A stretch of DNA of 64,000 nucleotides from Cymbidium sinense (GCA_021442155.1 JAKCPB010000047.1:62001-126000), one strand, 5' to 3'; positions 30,489 to 43,575 are shown, counted from the stretch's first letter. Translations and numbers: made by a program. Notes: generated from the sequence alone by a model not told the origin.

Positions 30489-33400
30489 AAGGGCGCCCAA
30501 TAGGTGTGGTGTGACCGACAAGGTACACTGCACGTATTGGTGTTGATCGAGATGATCAACAACACCGAACGATCACGAGCACTAATTGAAATGATCTACT
30601 CCCAAACCAGAGGTGTAGAAGGGATCAAGATCTTAATGCAATGTGACTCTACTCATGTGAAAGAATTAAGAGAGTGGAGGAGAAATCCACTAGGGATTTA
30701 GTATGTGAACCTTCAATTAGGGGAAAAAGGTTCAAGTTATCCACAAGGGGATAAAAGGTTTAATTTGATTTGTGTCACACTGGGAGAACATTAATTTGAT
30801 TTGTTGATTTATGATTTGGTGTTCCACTAGGAATGAGAATGTGAACTCTCCACTAGAGGAGTAAGTTCAAGTCATTCACTGCAGATAAGAGGTTATGAAA
30901 TCTGTTAGAGGATGAAAATGTGAACTCTCCACTAAGGGAATTGGAAATATTTGCATCTCACTGAGAAGAAGTGGATTTATTTGATTTATTTAATTTGGCT
31001 CTACTAGGGAGGTTGATTAGGTTTATTTTGTTTATTTAGTTTGACTCCATTGGGGAGGAAGGTTGATTTTATTTTAGATTTTAAGTTTTGAATTTTGAGA
31101 TAGACCTTGTCGGTTTGAGATGGACTGCACTGATTAGGGCCATATTAGCCTTGACCTAGCTCAGATTTACCAATCCAAAGGGGTAGTCTACCAACCACGT
31201 AGTAGGACTATCCAACCAAAAGGGTACCTTTCAGTTTATAGCAGCCAATTCAGGGAAAAAATTATGGGGACTCACATCTTCTCCTACAAAAGAATGCTGA
31301 GGTGAGAAATTAGCAAGGTAACATGCCAACCCGACCTAGGGCTGACTACTGAGTGAATTCCATTGGGGGAATTAAATCAGCTCAAAGATAGTCAAAATTA
31401 ATTTAATTCTTTAATTATATTTGATGGATCCCATCAGTTTGCGATGGACTGCACTTAGTAGGGGCTGTGTTGAGCCTTGGCCTAACTTCAGATTTACCGA
31501 TCTAAAGGGAGTAGCTTCCCTGTCGAGGGGAGAACTATCCTACCAAATGGGTTCCTTGCTAGTGACACATTAGTAAGGTAACATGTCAACTCGACCTAGG
31601 GATGACTACTGAGTGAATATCGCTGAGGGACTTAAATAAGCTCAAAGATAGTCAAAACTAATTTCATTTTTTTAATTATATTTGATGGATCCCATCAGTT
31701 TGCGATGGACTGCACTGAGTAGGGGCCGTGTTGGCCTTGACCTAACTTCAAATTTACTGATCCAGAGGGAGTAGCTTCCTAGATAAGGGGATAACTATCC
31801 AACCAAATGGGTGTCTTTCGGTTTGTAATGGTTGATTCAGGGAAGAAAGCATGGGGACTCACATCTTTCCTTAATAAGAGACCACTGGGGTGGCACATTA
31901 GTAAGGTAACATATCAACCCGACCTAGGGCTACTCATTAATTTACGACAGTCATGTTAGGAAGAATGTGTAGTAGACTTTCATCTTCCAAATCGAAATGA
32001 CCGTCAAGGTAACCTGTTTATGGCAAAAGAAATTGAACCCGACTTAAGGACGACTACTGAGAGAGTGCAGACCGGGGGACTTATCTCTACCCAAGAGTAG
32101 TCAGGTAATTCCTATAGGGAGTCCTTCTGATACATCCCAAAAGATAGGATTTCTACTTGGGAAAGGGGTCACTAGGGGATTGAATTCCTAATCCACAAGC
32201 AAATAAATTTGTTTATTTGTTTTGTTTTTTTATTGTGGACCCTGTTGGTTTGTGAGGGATCATACTGAGAAGGAGCTTATATTAGCATAAACTTATCTCA
32301 AATTTACTAAACCAAAGGAGATCCTATGCATCCGCTAAAAAAGTATCCAACCACAGCGGTGGCTACTAGAAGAGGGGAACTGTCCAATCCAAGAATAGCT
32401 TGGGTAGTATCTAAATGGAGTCACAAAGGATGTAATCCAAGTAGAGTGCCCATAGTGAAGGGGCCACTAAGGGATTTATACAAAACCCTGAAGAAGATAA
32501 TATCTAGAGGTAATCGGTGGCCAACTCAAAGAGAAAGCTCAAGGACTCACATCTGCCAAGAGTGGTGTATCCATCGGGTGAGTTGTTGTCAGAATAACGA
32601 ACATCAACTAACCTAAGGTGCCCATCAATTTGCAACAATCAGTCTAGGAAGAATGCATCGGGGACTCACATCTTTCTACAGCTGAACTGATTATAGGGAT
32701 AATCTATCTTTGGCTCGATAGGTGCCATCCAACCTAGGGCGACTATTGAGAGAATGCCACTGGGGACTTATATCAACTCAAAAGTAGTCAAGAGGACTGG
32801 AGCCACTAGTGGACTTATCCTAAGCCTCAAATATTCTCAACCTAGTAAGTACATGATGCCTAGTTTAAGAAGAAAGCATGTAGGCTTACATCCTCTTAGA
32901 CAAAGTCAACATGAGGTAGCTTATTGGCTGTGTAGTGAAGTCTAACAAATTAACAAGGTGCTCATCAATTTGCAATGGTCAAGTCAGGAAGAAAGCACGG
33001 GGACTCACATCTGCCAGACAAATGATGATTGGGGTGACAGACTAACGAGGTAACATGTCAGCTCGACCTAGAGCAGCTAATGCGTGAGTGCCATAGGGGG
33101 CTTGCTCCCAAATCAAAATAACTCTAGAAAAAAGATATGTGTTTGTTATTGTGTTTATGTTTGAGGAAATAGGATGCCTCTTGGATTCTCTCACACTCAT
33201 TCTGGTTGTGCTAGTCAAAATAGAATGCCTCTTAGGTTCTCTCACACCTATCTTGGTAGCGTTAAGGAATTGTGTTTAATTTGTGTTCGTGTTGTGAAAG
33301 AAGAATATGATGCCTCTTGGGTTGTCTTACACTTAACCTGAACACATCATGGCGGATTCACAAACAAGTAAACAAAGCTTCAAAAGAAGAGAATATTTTG

Positions 33401-33544
33401 ATGAATTGGAATGGAATTTTTTATTGTTGAAGATAATTATTTTCAAACATGATTTTATGGGCAGTATTTCTTCAAATAGAGCCCATTAATTGAAAGCATT
33501 GGGCGTTCACCTTTACAATCAATAAGCTGATAAGATCCTCCTTA
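30489..33544 (-). repeat. Noncoding modular repeat region between integrase and LTR, element A
   Basis: Contains dispersed modules in plus-strand view. GGGGACTCACATCTT-like blocks occur near 31268, 31852, 32551, 32661 and 33000. TTTGCGATGGACTGCACT-like blocks occur near 31116, 31438 and 31696. GACCTAGGGCTGACTACTGA-like blocks and GATGCCTCTT-GG-T-CTCTCACAC units (about 33172-33320) also recur. Element B has the same order at 48706-51830. Long repeat-rich 3' regions are known in Tat elements. No open frame of note. Confidence 0.8.
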
Positions 33545-34665
33545 GTATGCCTTCTATATGAAAAAAAGGACTTCCCATGTGGGTTCAAACTTGCCTCCCA
33601 TCTTTCAACGAGCAATAATTGGTCTGCTTAGAACTAAAAAAAACTCTCCTACTTAAAAAGCTCTGGGGCAGACCAACTTGTTGTGAGCTTGAATCATCTT
33701 GGCTTTATACAACTCAAGGTTTTGGCATGTCGGTAGGTGTCTCTCCTCCAAACCTTCAAGCTCTTCTAATCACAACTTGGCATTCTGCTTGGTTGTAATT
33801 TTACTACCCATTGCTATCCATAGTGATGGGAGTTGCACTTCTAATGGTAGAACAGCTTCAAACTCATACACTAAAGAAAATGGGGTAGATTGAGTTGGAG
33901 TTTTGTATGTGGTGTGGTATGCCCATAGGGTTTTATCTAGATACTCATGCCACTATCATTTGTTGTCATCAAGTGTCTTTTTTAGTATCTAGATGAGAGT
34001 TTTGTTGAATTCTTTTGCTAGGCCATTTACCCTGAGGTAGTAGATGGTGGAGCATCTCTAATCTATACCATATATTATGGCGAAGCTATTGATCTTGGTG
34101 CTTCTGAATGTGATACCATTATCAGATATAATTCATCGAGGCACCCTGAACCTATATACGATTTGGTTCTTAAAAAACTAGAGCACATGCTGAGTTGTGA
34201 CCTCTCTGAGTGGGATTGCCTCCGCCCACTTGGAAAAGAAGTCGGTGGCAGCTAAGATGAAATGATGACCCTTGGAAAAAGGAGGATCGATCAGACCCAC
34301 AATGTTAGTACCCCAACACTCAAATGGCCATGAGGCTAATGTAGGATGTAGAATGTTGGGTGGATGATGTGGGACCACATCCTATACCTAACACTGATGG
34401 AATTTCCAAGACACATCCATGCAGTCTGTAATCATCAAAGCCCAGTAGTATCATAGCCTTTTGATTTTTTCTTTCATCTTCAGACTGGATTGATGTGCTT
34501 CACATAGACCTGAATGTACCCCAGTCACAATCTTATGGGCTTCGTGTTTGTGTAAACAGTGTAACCACATTTGATCGAAAGATCGTTAGTACAAAGTGCC
34601 ATCTACGAGAGTATAAGAGAGAGCTCTTTGCTTCATTTGATGGGTTTGTGACTTCTCTTGAGGTA
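33545..34665 (-). pseudogene. Integrase, element A
   Basis: The minus strand encodes a gypsy integrase in broken frames. First comes an N-terminal zinc-binding region (HKHEAHKIVTGVHSGLCEAH, then C-MDV--HQC). The core follows with WPFECWGTNIVG, then FILAATDFFSKWAEAIPL (first catalytic Asp), then IISDNGITFRSTKI (second Asp) and VNGLAKEFNKTL. In the last motif the catalytic Glu position of NGLAEAFNKT reads Lys, with a Glu one residue later. It continues with WHEYLDKTLWAYHTTYKTPT and the PFSLVYEFEAVLPLE block, which normally closes the core. Stops interrupt it at several places, for example after TTQHVL and LAKEFNKTLI. Element B keeps the Glu. Confidence 0.85.
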
Positions 34666-34689
34666 GTTTGCTTCTAGTCAAGTAATCCA

Positions 34690-35262
34690 TGAATGGTTTC
34701 CACCAATCCAGCTCCTCGTCCTTTTCGGAAATGACAACCTCCCCTTCAAGAGAAAGTCTCTCAATGAGTTAAGCATCAATAAATGATAGGACTTGTCTAT
34801 TTTGGACCCTTATTGGAAAAAACTCATCTTCAGGACTTGCCAATTCCTTGGCGAGTTTGCCCAAAGCATCTGCTACTGCGTTCTCTGCCTAAGGGACCTT
34901 GTAGATGGTGACCTCAGGGATTTGGGCCAATAGCTTCATGGTATTCTAGAACCTTATAGGACCCAACAATCTAGTTGATGACCAGCTGAGAATCCTCGTA
35001 GATGTTGATGTTCTTGACACGCACTATAATGGCTAACTTTAGACTGGAAATCAAAGCCTCATACTCATCTTCATTGTTGGTGCATGGATTGGAGAGATAA
35101 TATGAGAATCTCATCACATCATAGTTTGGAGTTAGAAGAACTATTCCTACCCCTGCCTTTCTTGAAAGAGTAGATCGTGATTCTTCTCCTTTGTCAAAGG
35201 AAGCCGCACCATCAAAATACATCTCCCAACATTGAATGCTAGTGTCTCCTATGTTCATGATT
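34690..35262 (-). pseudogene. Second (archaeal-type) RNase H, element A
   Basis: Minus strand: WEMYFDGAASFDKGEES (first Asp), GVGIVLLTPNYDVMRFSYYL, TNNEDEYEALISSLKLAI (Glu) and NINIYEDSQLVIN (Asp). After a stop there is a degraded NAVADALGKLAKEL end. This is the expected layout of the extra RNase H that Tat elements carry downstream of the gypsy RNase H. The first part (34971-35258) is open; the tail is frameshifted. Confidence 0.85.
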
Positions 35263-35800
35263 TGTTCATCAAAAAGGTCATCACTAAGCGGAGAATCAAA
35301 GTGGGTGTGCTGCTAAGAAATTTTCTAGTGCTTGTCCTTTCACCGCACGGAAGGGTATGAATGTGATATCAAACTGCGAGAGAATCATGGACCAACATGC
35401 CAACCGTCCAGATAACGTTAACCATGTCATGAGATACTATTGTGGATTGATTCTTAAAATTAAGTTCACTTTATGAGAAAGCGTATAGTGTTATAGCTTT
35501 TGGGATGCAAAGATTAAGGCTAGGTAGTGTTTCTCAATAGGTGGGTAGTTTGCTTCAGCAGAGATCAGATGATGATTGAGGTAGTAGAGAGCATTCTCCT
35601 TCACTTCATCATTAATTTAAACCAATAATGCACCAAGGGAGTCATCCAATGCAGCAGTGTAGAGGATTAGCGGTCTACTCAGGATAGAGGCTGCTAGAAT
35701 TGGCAGCTTCACCAAATACTATTTGATGTCATCAAAAGCATGCTGACACTTATCATTCCACTTGAACTTGGCATCTTTTTTGACAAGTATTGAAAATGGC
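35263..35800 (-). pseudogene. RT-linked RNase H, element A
   Basis: Minus strand: DDIK-YLVKLPILAASIL, a degraded TAALDDSLGALLV segment, ALYYLNHHLISAEANYPP and EKHYLALIFASQKL, then the inactive-connection-like part ending with KGQALENFLAAHPL. This is the usual gypsy RNase H following RT. Several stops are present. Confidence 0.8.
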
Positions 35801-36510
35801 TTGCATCTCCATAATAGATTGGAGAAAAAGCATCTTAGATATGCCAACCGCCCTTGGAATGATCTGAGTAAGGTTAGCCTTTTAGGGGGTTGCATTTGTA
35901 AGATGGCTTTGATCTTTTCTAGGTCTATCTCTTTTTCTCATGTCAGATAACAAACCCAAGAAACTTCCCTGAAGGTACTCCGAATGCACACCTCAGGGGG
36001 TTCATTTTGAGGTTGAATTGTCTTAGCCATTTGAAACTACTCTCAAGTCAAAGAAACGGTCTTCCTTTTCTTTGATTTTTACTACTAGATCATCAACATA
36101 GCATTCAACTTGTTGATGAATGAGTTCGTTGAAGATCTAAGTCATGCCCGTTTGTATGTAGCACCAGCATTTTTAAGGCTGAAAGACATGACCTTATTAT
36201 AATAGATTCTGATCGGGGTTTGAAAAGTAGTGTTTCTTTCATCCTTGGGGGCCATCTTGATTTGGTTGTAGCCAGATGACCCATCCATAAAGGAAAATAC
36301 TGCATGAGATGAGGCAATGTCCACCATTAATTATGGTATAGCAAGTGACAAATTCATTCTTTGGACATGCCTTCTTTAAGTCCCTGAAATCGATGCATAT
36401 GCGAATTTAGCCATTTTTTCTTAACTAGCACAAAACTGGCTAAGCAAGTAGGGTATTTTACTTCCCTGATGAAACCAACATCGATCAATTTCCTGACTTC
36501 AAAAATGACC
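35801..36510 (-). pseudogene. Reverse transcriptase core, element A
   Basis: Minus strand holds RT motifs in broken frames: a GFIREVKYPTCLASFVLVKK start, AVFSFMDGSSGYNQIKMAPK (first catalytic Asp region, usually FMDGFSGYNQI), TPIRIYYNKVMSFSLKNAGATY, and the ECYVDD box at about 36086-36103 with both catalytic aspartates intact. Frameshifts and stops separate the blocks. Confidence 0.85.
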
Positions 36511-37690
36511 TACTGTTCGATTTCTAATCGCATGCGTCTAAGATCTTGCTTGATAGGGTTAGCATTATGATCTATTGCTAGTTTGTGGATTGCTACATCA
36601 GGAGATAATTCGAGCATCTCTTCATAGCTCCATGCAAAATAATCCTTAAACTCAATTAATAGCCTAACTAAGTCATTAGTTTCTTTTTTATTCAGCAGAG
36701 AACTGATGTATGTAGGATGTGGATCTTCTTTTATCTCTAGGTTGATTTCTTTGAGCTTGTCGATAATTGAATGAATTTCTTCTTCAAATTTTGGTAGTGC
36801 ATCTTTGATTTGAAGATCATCAGGATCATCTGAAGTTTTTAAATACACTTCTTCATAAGAGTTAGCATGGTTTGAGAAAATTCTATCAGAATTCAGATGA
36901 TTGGTGACAACTAAGCAGTAATCATCATCATCGACTGGACCCACTGTACCGAATCCTAGTCTTGATCTTGATTATGCATCCCTGCCTTTTTTTTCCATAG
37001 CTTCTTGAAATACTCTAACCTATGCCTGGACCATGTATAAGGAATTAAACCATTCTTTGCAAGATTATGAGGACAAGGCGAGTACCAATCAAAAGGTAAT
37101 TCCATTAAATCTCTATATGAATTATCCTAAAGTTCTATATCAGCTTATGGCTTGAGGATGATGATCCTAATATGAATCTCTTAGGCTTGACATCCATGGA
37201 AGACCTTGGGGATTCTTTAACTACTAAATCTTCAACTTTTTGAGAGGAAAGTGAGGTTAGAGCTAAAGTTCCCAACTATTGCCTAATAGTTTTATATAAA
37301 CCTGATTCAAATACATTCATGCTTTGCTTGGAGGCCTGGTCTTCATCACTATCTAGCTCAAGTATCACCACCAATGAAATCTGCTGAGAGGGGTTGGCTA
37401 GTGTGAGACTCATCCTCTAAGCTAGATTCCAAGTCTTTTTGAATAGCAGGAGTACTCTTGTGAATTGGAACATAACCCCTGTTAGCTGGTTGCCAACTTG
37501 GGGGTCTTCCTCCTCTGGAACTGCTTCTGTATCTATCTCTGCCTTTGCTTGGTGGAGGTCAAGTCATCCTACCCATGTGTTCATATGGTGGAACGAACTG
37601 TGGGTGAAATGTAACATACGACTCTACCTCTTCCTCGGTGTTCTTTTCTCACGTCCTTGGACTTTCATTTTTCTTTTTCTTTTTATTTTT
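36511..37690 (-). pseudogene. Protease-RT linker and RT N-terminal edge, element A
   Basis: 36510-36944 is open for 144 codons on the minus strand. It starts MGPVDDDDYCLVVTNHL, has a Glu/Asp-rich helical middle, and ends with FKDYFAWSYEEMLELSPDVA then HKLAIDHNANPIKQDLR. That end is the segment preceding the RT domain in gypsy elements. Upstream sequence to 37690 is broken and matches B's linker at 55300-55930. Confidence 0.8.
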
Positions 37691-37815
37691 CTTCTTTTTC
37701 TTTTGTATTTGAATTTTGAACAAGTTTGCGAGAATAAATATTTTGATTTTGAGGAAGATAGTAGGTCGCATCTTCATATATCTCGACCTCTCTAACTGAA
37801 AAAGGCTTTTCATCT
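37691..37815 (-). pseudogene. Protease C-terminal remnant, element A
   Basis: Minus strand begins GDEKPFSVREVEIYEDATYY, which equals B's protease tail (GDEKPFSVIEIEIYEDATYY). The rest of protease and all of gag are missing. Similarity to B stops at about 37813, 14 bases before the inverted LTR. Confidence 0.8.
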
Positions 37816-37826
37816 CCATTGACACA

Positions 37827-40800
37827 TGTTGACCTCATTTTGAGAGTGAGCCCTCAACTTCTCCACCTTACATAGGAATCCTCTTAGAAATTAAGAATTC
37901 CTTAGTCTTAAGTCACTTCTAGTGATTAGGTGAAAACTTATCCTAACCCTAGAGACTTAGAAAAGTTAGCCATAGGAATAAGTTATGCCTTAGGGGTGTT
38001 AGGAAAACTTGCTTATCTTATAGGTTGAACCAAATTCTTAATTTCTTCTTTCAAGTCAAACTTCAAATCCAAACCAACTTTAAATCGAAACAAACTTCAA
38101 ATCCAAACAAACTCCAAAAATCCAAATCAACTTCAAACTGAAATCGATTCCAAATCAAAATTCAAATGAATTTCCAACTTAAATGGTTTTTCTCAGATCA
38201 TTCAAATCAATTCAAAAAATCCAAATCCCTTCAAATTCAAAAGATTTTTTGATAGCCCATTTATATTCTCATTTATATTCACAAATATAAATGAAATATA
38301 AATTCAAATTACCAAAATTAAATCCAAAACTCAAGTTCAAATCCAAAAATCTTTCCTAAGTCACTTTGATTTCATCTTATGGACTTAGCTCAAATCAAAT
38401 TCAAATAACTACAAATTCAAAAGATTTTCGTATAACCCATTTATATTTTCATTTATATTTACAAATATAGATGAAATGTAAATTCAAATAATCAAAACCA
38501 AATTCAAAACTCAAACCCAATCCAACCAAAATCTAAACTATGCATTTTCAAGTTAAATTCTTGAACTTAGCCAAATCAAACTCAAATCAATCTAAACCCT
38601 TGGATTTTCTTCATGATTCAATCAATCCTTCAATCATGAACCTAAATGTGAACGCAAACTTCAAACCAAACCAAAGCCAAATCAACCCAAGTCAAACCCA
38701 TCTTCACCCTTTTGACTTGAAATTGTCAAATAAACCAATACCCATTTGACTCCAAATCACTTGCAATTGCATTTATACCTCAATCAAAAGTCCATATGTG
38801 AGTTCAACCAAACTTGAATCAAGCCTTGATCAAGTCAATTGACCTATTTAGGCTCACTTAGCCCAAAGTGACCTAAAGCTCTTTTTTGAGCCAAATTCTA
38901 ATCGAACTCAAATTGGATTGAACTAAGCCTACCTAAGCCTCACATTGTGAGCAATAATCATCATGAGATGATCAATCACTCAAATTGGGTCAAACCAAGT
39001 CAAACTTAGCTGTTGACCAAGTCAACACTTAACCAAAATGAAACCCAAACTAGCCAAAATACACTATTGGACAAATTGATTGAGACCATTGATATAAACC
39101 AATCCATCATCAATGATTGAACATGATCAAGCCATCAATTGAGCCAATCCTAGGCCAATTGGCCACTTGACTCAAGTTGACCCAACTTGAACTAAAAAGT
39201 CAAAATGGATCAAATCTTGATCTATGCAAAATTGATTGCAACCAATGGGTCAAATTTATTCTAAAGTGATTGTTGAACTTGACCCAACCCTCAATTGGCC
39301 AACTAGACCCAACCTAACCCAATTGACCACTAGACCGAAGTTGACCCAACTTGACCTAAAAAACTAAAATGGGTCAAATCTTGATCTAAGCCAAATTGAT
39401 TATAACCAATGGGTCAAATTCATTCTAAAGTGATTGTTGAATATGACCAAAGCTTCAATTGGCCAATTAGACCCAACCTAGCCCAATTGTACATGAACCC
39501 AACTTGACCTAAAAGGTCAAATCAACTTGAAATCAAACTAAATCAAAATTGATTGAAACCAAAGCTTGCAATACATTTAAATGACCAACCAAACCTAAAC
39601 AACCTAAACCAACCCATGATTCTAACCTAATTAATAAATAGGTCAACTTGACCCATTTGACCTAAGTGAACTCAAATGAACCAAAACTAAATATAAATCA
39701 AATTGAACCAAACCAATGATACCAAAACATTTCAAATGGTCATATGAACTTAACCTAACCCTTGGTTTGACCTAATTTGACCAATTGGTCAACTTTGCCC
39801 AAGTTGACCCATTTTGACCTAAATGGGTCAACATGAGTCAAATCATATAAATAAATTCCAAATTCATTAAAAATTGGCATAACCCATTTTTCAATCATTC
39901 CAAATATTCCCAAATCAAAATCAAAGCTAAATGACCATTTTACCCCTAGGTCAAAGGGTAACCTATGATCAAATTCACTTGGAATTTGATTATATTCCAA
40001 CCACTTGGCATCCTTCTAGTGGACCATTTGGACACCAAGGAGAGTTGTGCACATGACCCAATGGGTTTGGGTTAGCCAAACATAACCCAATACCAAAACC
40101 CACCACCTCCACTCAAAATTCTCCACACTCCCATTCCTCTACCAAAACTGAACCACATGGCACTCCTAACTACCTAAGCAACCCAATCTATCCTCTCAAT
40201 TTGATCAAAATGGCAAAGAGGCTCTTGGCCATCTGATCCAAGTATGGGGAGATATACTCCCCCTCATTTCCACTCCTTTGAGGATCCTTGCAGTCGATTG
40301 AGCTCAGAGGATCAAAGGAAAGCTTCTCCATGTTTTCCAAGCAATCTCAAGCTCAATTGAATTTCCTTCTCTCAATTTTACTTAAGACAAAAATAGGGGA
40401 GGTGGGAAGAAATTCCAACTTAGCTAATTCTCATTCAAAGTTCAATTCACTTTGCAAGCACCATCAGGGAGGCAGGTCGAGCTCACCCAAGGTGTTTTCC
40501 AAGCATCCAAGCCATGGGAAGGGGGACCTAGAATAAAGCCTCAACCTAAACATATCATGTGTTGGCTCATAATTAATAGGTTAATTATGTTAAAGTGGTG
40601 TAGATAAGGGGTAATTAATGAATTTAATTTACACCTTAACCTAAACAAAACATAAAATCAATCTAATGGTTCTAAGATTAAACTAAATCAATTCACACAT
40701 GTGTGAAATGGGTTAGGACCAGCAAACCCTTCTCTCATTTCCTAATGTCAAATCAAATTCAAAGCTAAAATAAAAATCTCTTTAAAATAATTTTAGTTCA

Positions 40801-41161
40801 CTTTGAATAATCCTATCTTTTAGGATTATCCTTAGGAATTAATTAAGGTAAATGAAGTCATATGATTACTTCACTTTGTTTCTTTCCAAGCATGTTAAAT
40901 GACTATTTTCCATATGAAATCATGCATTCATATCTTTTAAAAAAATAAATTAATTAAAATGCTTTCTTTATGTCAAATTGCATGTTTTGACTATAGTAAG
41001 AATATGATTGGCTATTATCACCATTAAATCAAAAAATATTTTCAAAACATACAAATCAAAGATTACCAAAGAAGTTATGCTACCTATAAGTCCTTATAAG
41101 CTTTCATGTGATTATAGCATAAGATGTGTATGTTGTGATTTTTCTTTCTTCTTTTAACATG
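37827..41161 (+). mobile_element. Truncated LTR of the same family in opposite orientation
   Basis: From TGTTGACCTCATTTTGAG at 37827 this segment is the reverse complement of the A and B LTRs. The outer part is missing after 41161 (CCATG point, equal to about 25810 in A). An internal deletion of about 1.4 kb at about 40550 joins sequences equivalent to 27780 and 26415. No PBS or gag follows, and no matching target-site duplication is found. It may be a solo LTR, or the 5' LTR of an element that inserted next to A's protease and was later truncated. Confidence 0.8.
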
Positions 41162-43575
41162 GTGTGGGTAAAAATTTATATATAGATCCGCCTTCATCTA
41201 TCTCCCCTTTTCAAAAAGAGAGAGGATAAATAAAAATAGAAATATATACAACATCTCTTGTTGGGATGCCATGTAAATCTGCAGATGTTCTTATTAGGGT
41301 GATCGGGTATGACATTGAGGAAATGTGTATTATCTCAAGAGATAGAAGTCACTGCCCTATAATGAACCTAATCACCTCAATAAGGACTCCTATGGACTAT
41401 GGGTCTTCAAAATATATCAAATATTCTTCCTCTACTTTACATGGAAAAGTAAAACAGGGTTTATTTTAAATCGGGTTCATTAAATTCTCTATAGGGGCAA
41501 GCCCCCATAGTTAATTACATCATAAGGAATAAGATTCCTTAGGAATACTCTCGATTAAGGTAAATGATTATTATCATTAAACATTTTGAAAGGGTAGGAC
41601 TATCAATCGATTGGTTTATTTTTAGAAAGTCAAGTGGGGTCGATCAAGAGGGGGGGGGGAGTCTTTATCGAAGTCAAATGAAAACAAGTAGGGGATTCCT
41701 AAGAAGGAAGTCTTATAAGCATCCCAAACTACCCTATGGTTGGGCTTTATATTTTTGAAATTGAGTTAATTTGTTTGTGTTGAATTTTTATTAGAAATGT
41801 AGGGCTTATAATTCTATAGTAAAAAGTTATGAAAACACCTACGAAGTGAGGATTTATGCTTAGGGCCCACAAAGGGGAGAAGCAACCTCAGAATCTAAAT
41901 TTAGGGAGCTTTGGTGAGGGCCAAAAGCATGACCTAAATCAAAGGAGAAAATGGATATTTAGTTTAACTCCACAAAAGAGGATAAATCACCCGATTGTTG
42001 GACTTATAATCGCCTGGGGGTGGCCTCCAACTAACTCCTCCTACGATTTTAAATTCATGCAGGCAAGTCTTATGTTTATACAAGATAACATGGTGGTTAT
42101 TTTTTAGAAAGAGACTAAGTCCTTAAACTCACTCCCTAAGAGATTAGATCATGTAAGGGTATGACAAATGACCAAAATCTAATAAAAATTATGTTACATT
42201 TTTTATTTTTCTTTTTGGACAATCATTTGACTCAGGCTATAGGATTCATATGCCTAATGCATGAGAAATAAGATTATGGGCCAAAATTAGCAAGATAAGG
42301 AGGTGTGTTTCCATAATGGCTCTCAGAGGTCAAGCCAAGTTTTCAAGCAAAGGTGGAAGCCCTCCAATCAAGAGTGAAATAATATGCTTTCATTCATGAT
42401 GTTAGAAAAGTAATACTCATCCAGGTAAGGGGTTATTAATTCTTTTATCTTGACTTTTAGCCTATGCTTTAAGTGGGGTTATGAGTTATTAATTTTTAGT
42501 CTTGAGTTGATTAATTTGGTAGAAGATTTATTTTTCCTAGGAGCCTAATCATCATCCAGGCCATACATCAGGCAAGAAAGAAACTAGAAAAAGGATGCCA
42601 TCTTAATGCATAAGATAAACAAATTATCAAAAACTTTATAAAGCTAGCGCAAAAGAATAAAAGGCCAAGTGTGGTCAAGTACCAAAAATAAATTGGGTAG
42701 CCGAGCTCTACCCTTATACAACTGGATTACAAATGAATAAATCTGTAATAAAGTAAGGAAATTCATGTTATGGGGGTCTTCATTTCTTCATTTCTTCCTT
42801 CTTCTTTCTTCTTTTCTTCTTTCTTCTTTTGGTTTCTTCTTTTGGATGGTTGGAAGGTGGTTGCTCCAAAGGCTTCACATGGTACATAAGAAATAGTATT
42901 ATAACCAATGCTCATCCTAATCTCCCATAACAATCATTTCAATATCTTAATTATAAAAATTACATGAAAAGAAAAAGTAAATATAACTAACACCTATAAA
43001 ATAGAGATTAGCTAAACAAACCATACAAATCCTAAGCATGTATATTGGACTTAGCACCCCACACATGGGTAACCAAGTCTACCTGGCTTATAGGATTATG
43101 CTTAGGGGTATAAGCACCTGCATAGCAAAAGGAGTTGTATTTTTATTACAGCTCTCCTTAAGCACAATCCCCTGTAGAAAATAATGATTAGACTAAATCA
43201 TCCTAACATTCATTTAATGCACATTCACCCTAACATCTAGACTAAAATAAAACATCACAAAACAAAGTCAAAAATCAAACCATGCACTGCCCTAATCTAA
43301 AGCTAGAAGTGGTGACTTAGCCTAATGTGTGTGCTTTAGAAAGCTTGTGTGGTATGCTTAGCTATGGATTTAAGATTTGAATTTTTAAGTGTAAAGATGG
43401 TCAACTTAGATGGGTGGTTTCACTTAAGTGTTTAGTTGATTTGGGTTGATTTTATTTGATAATTTGATTTAGTTTGAGCGAATCCTAAAATTAATTATTA
43501 AGTTGAAAAAAGAGAGAAAAGAGAAGAGAACTTCTTTGTCCTTCCCTACCTTAAGTAATTTCTAAAGTAGATTCA
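41162..43575. other. Unassigned sequence between elements A and B
   Basis: No coding domain recognised. Holds a copy of the GGGCAAGCCCCCATAGTTAA block at about 41494, shared with 17258 and (inverted) 735. A run of ten G lies at 41650-41659, and there is a CTT-rich tract at 42780-42845. Short open frames at 41266-42107 show no recognisable family. Confidence 0.5.
42780..42845 (+). repeat. TTC/CTT-rich microsatellite
   Basis: CTTCTTTCTTCTTTT-type units. Confidence 0.9.

Larger units (their letters stand above)
25189..37815 (-). mobile_element. Ty3/gypsy Tat-like element A, 5'-truncated
   Basis: Read on the minus strand the element has a protease C-terminal end (37815), a linker, reverse transcriptase, RNase H, a second RNase H, integrase, about 3 kb of noncoding modular repeats and a 3' LTR of about 5.3 kb ending at 25189. 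Gag, most of protease and the 5' LTR are missing. A second RNase H of the archaeal type between the RT/RNase H and integrase is known as a hallmark of plant Tat elements. All domains carry stops or frameshifts, so the element is non-autonomous. It matches element B colinearly from LTR to protease. Confidence 0.85.

Noticed and set aside
30489..30520. Primer-binding site directly after the LTR end on the plus strand
   Set aside because: No TGG-starting tRNA complement is seen, and the coding strand is the other one, so this side should be the 3' end.
32326..32616. 96-codon plus-strand frame
   Set aside because: Lies in the noncoding repeat modules of element A; not preserved in B.
41640..41665. 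Polypurine tract of an LTR element (G10 run)
   Set aside because: Not followed by a TG-starting LTR end; likely a homopolymer run.
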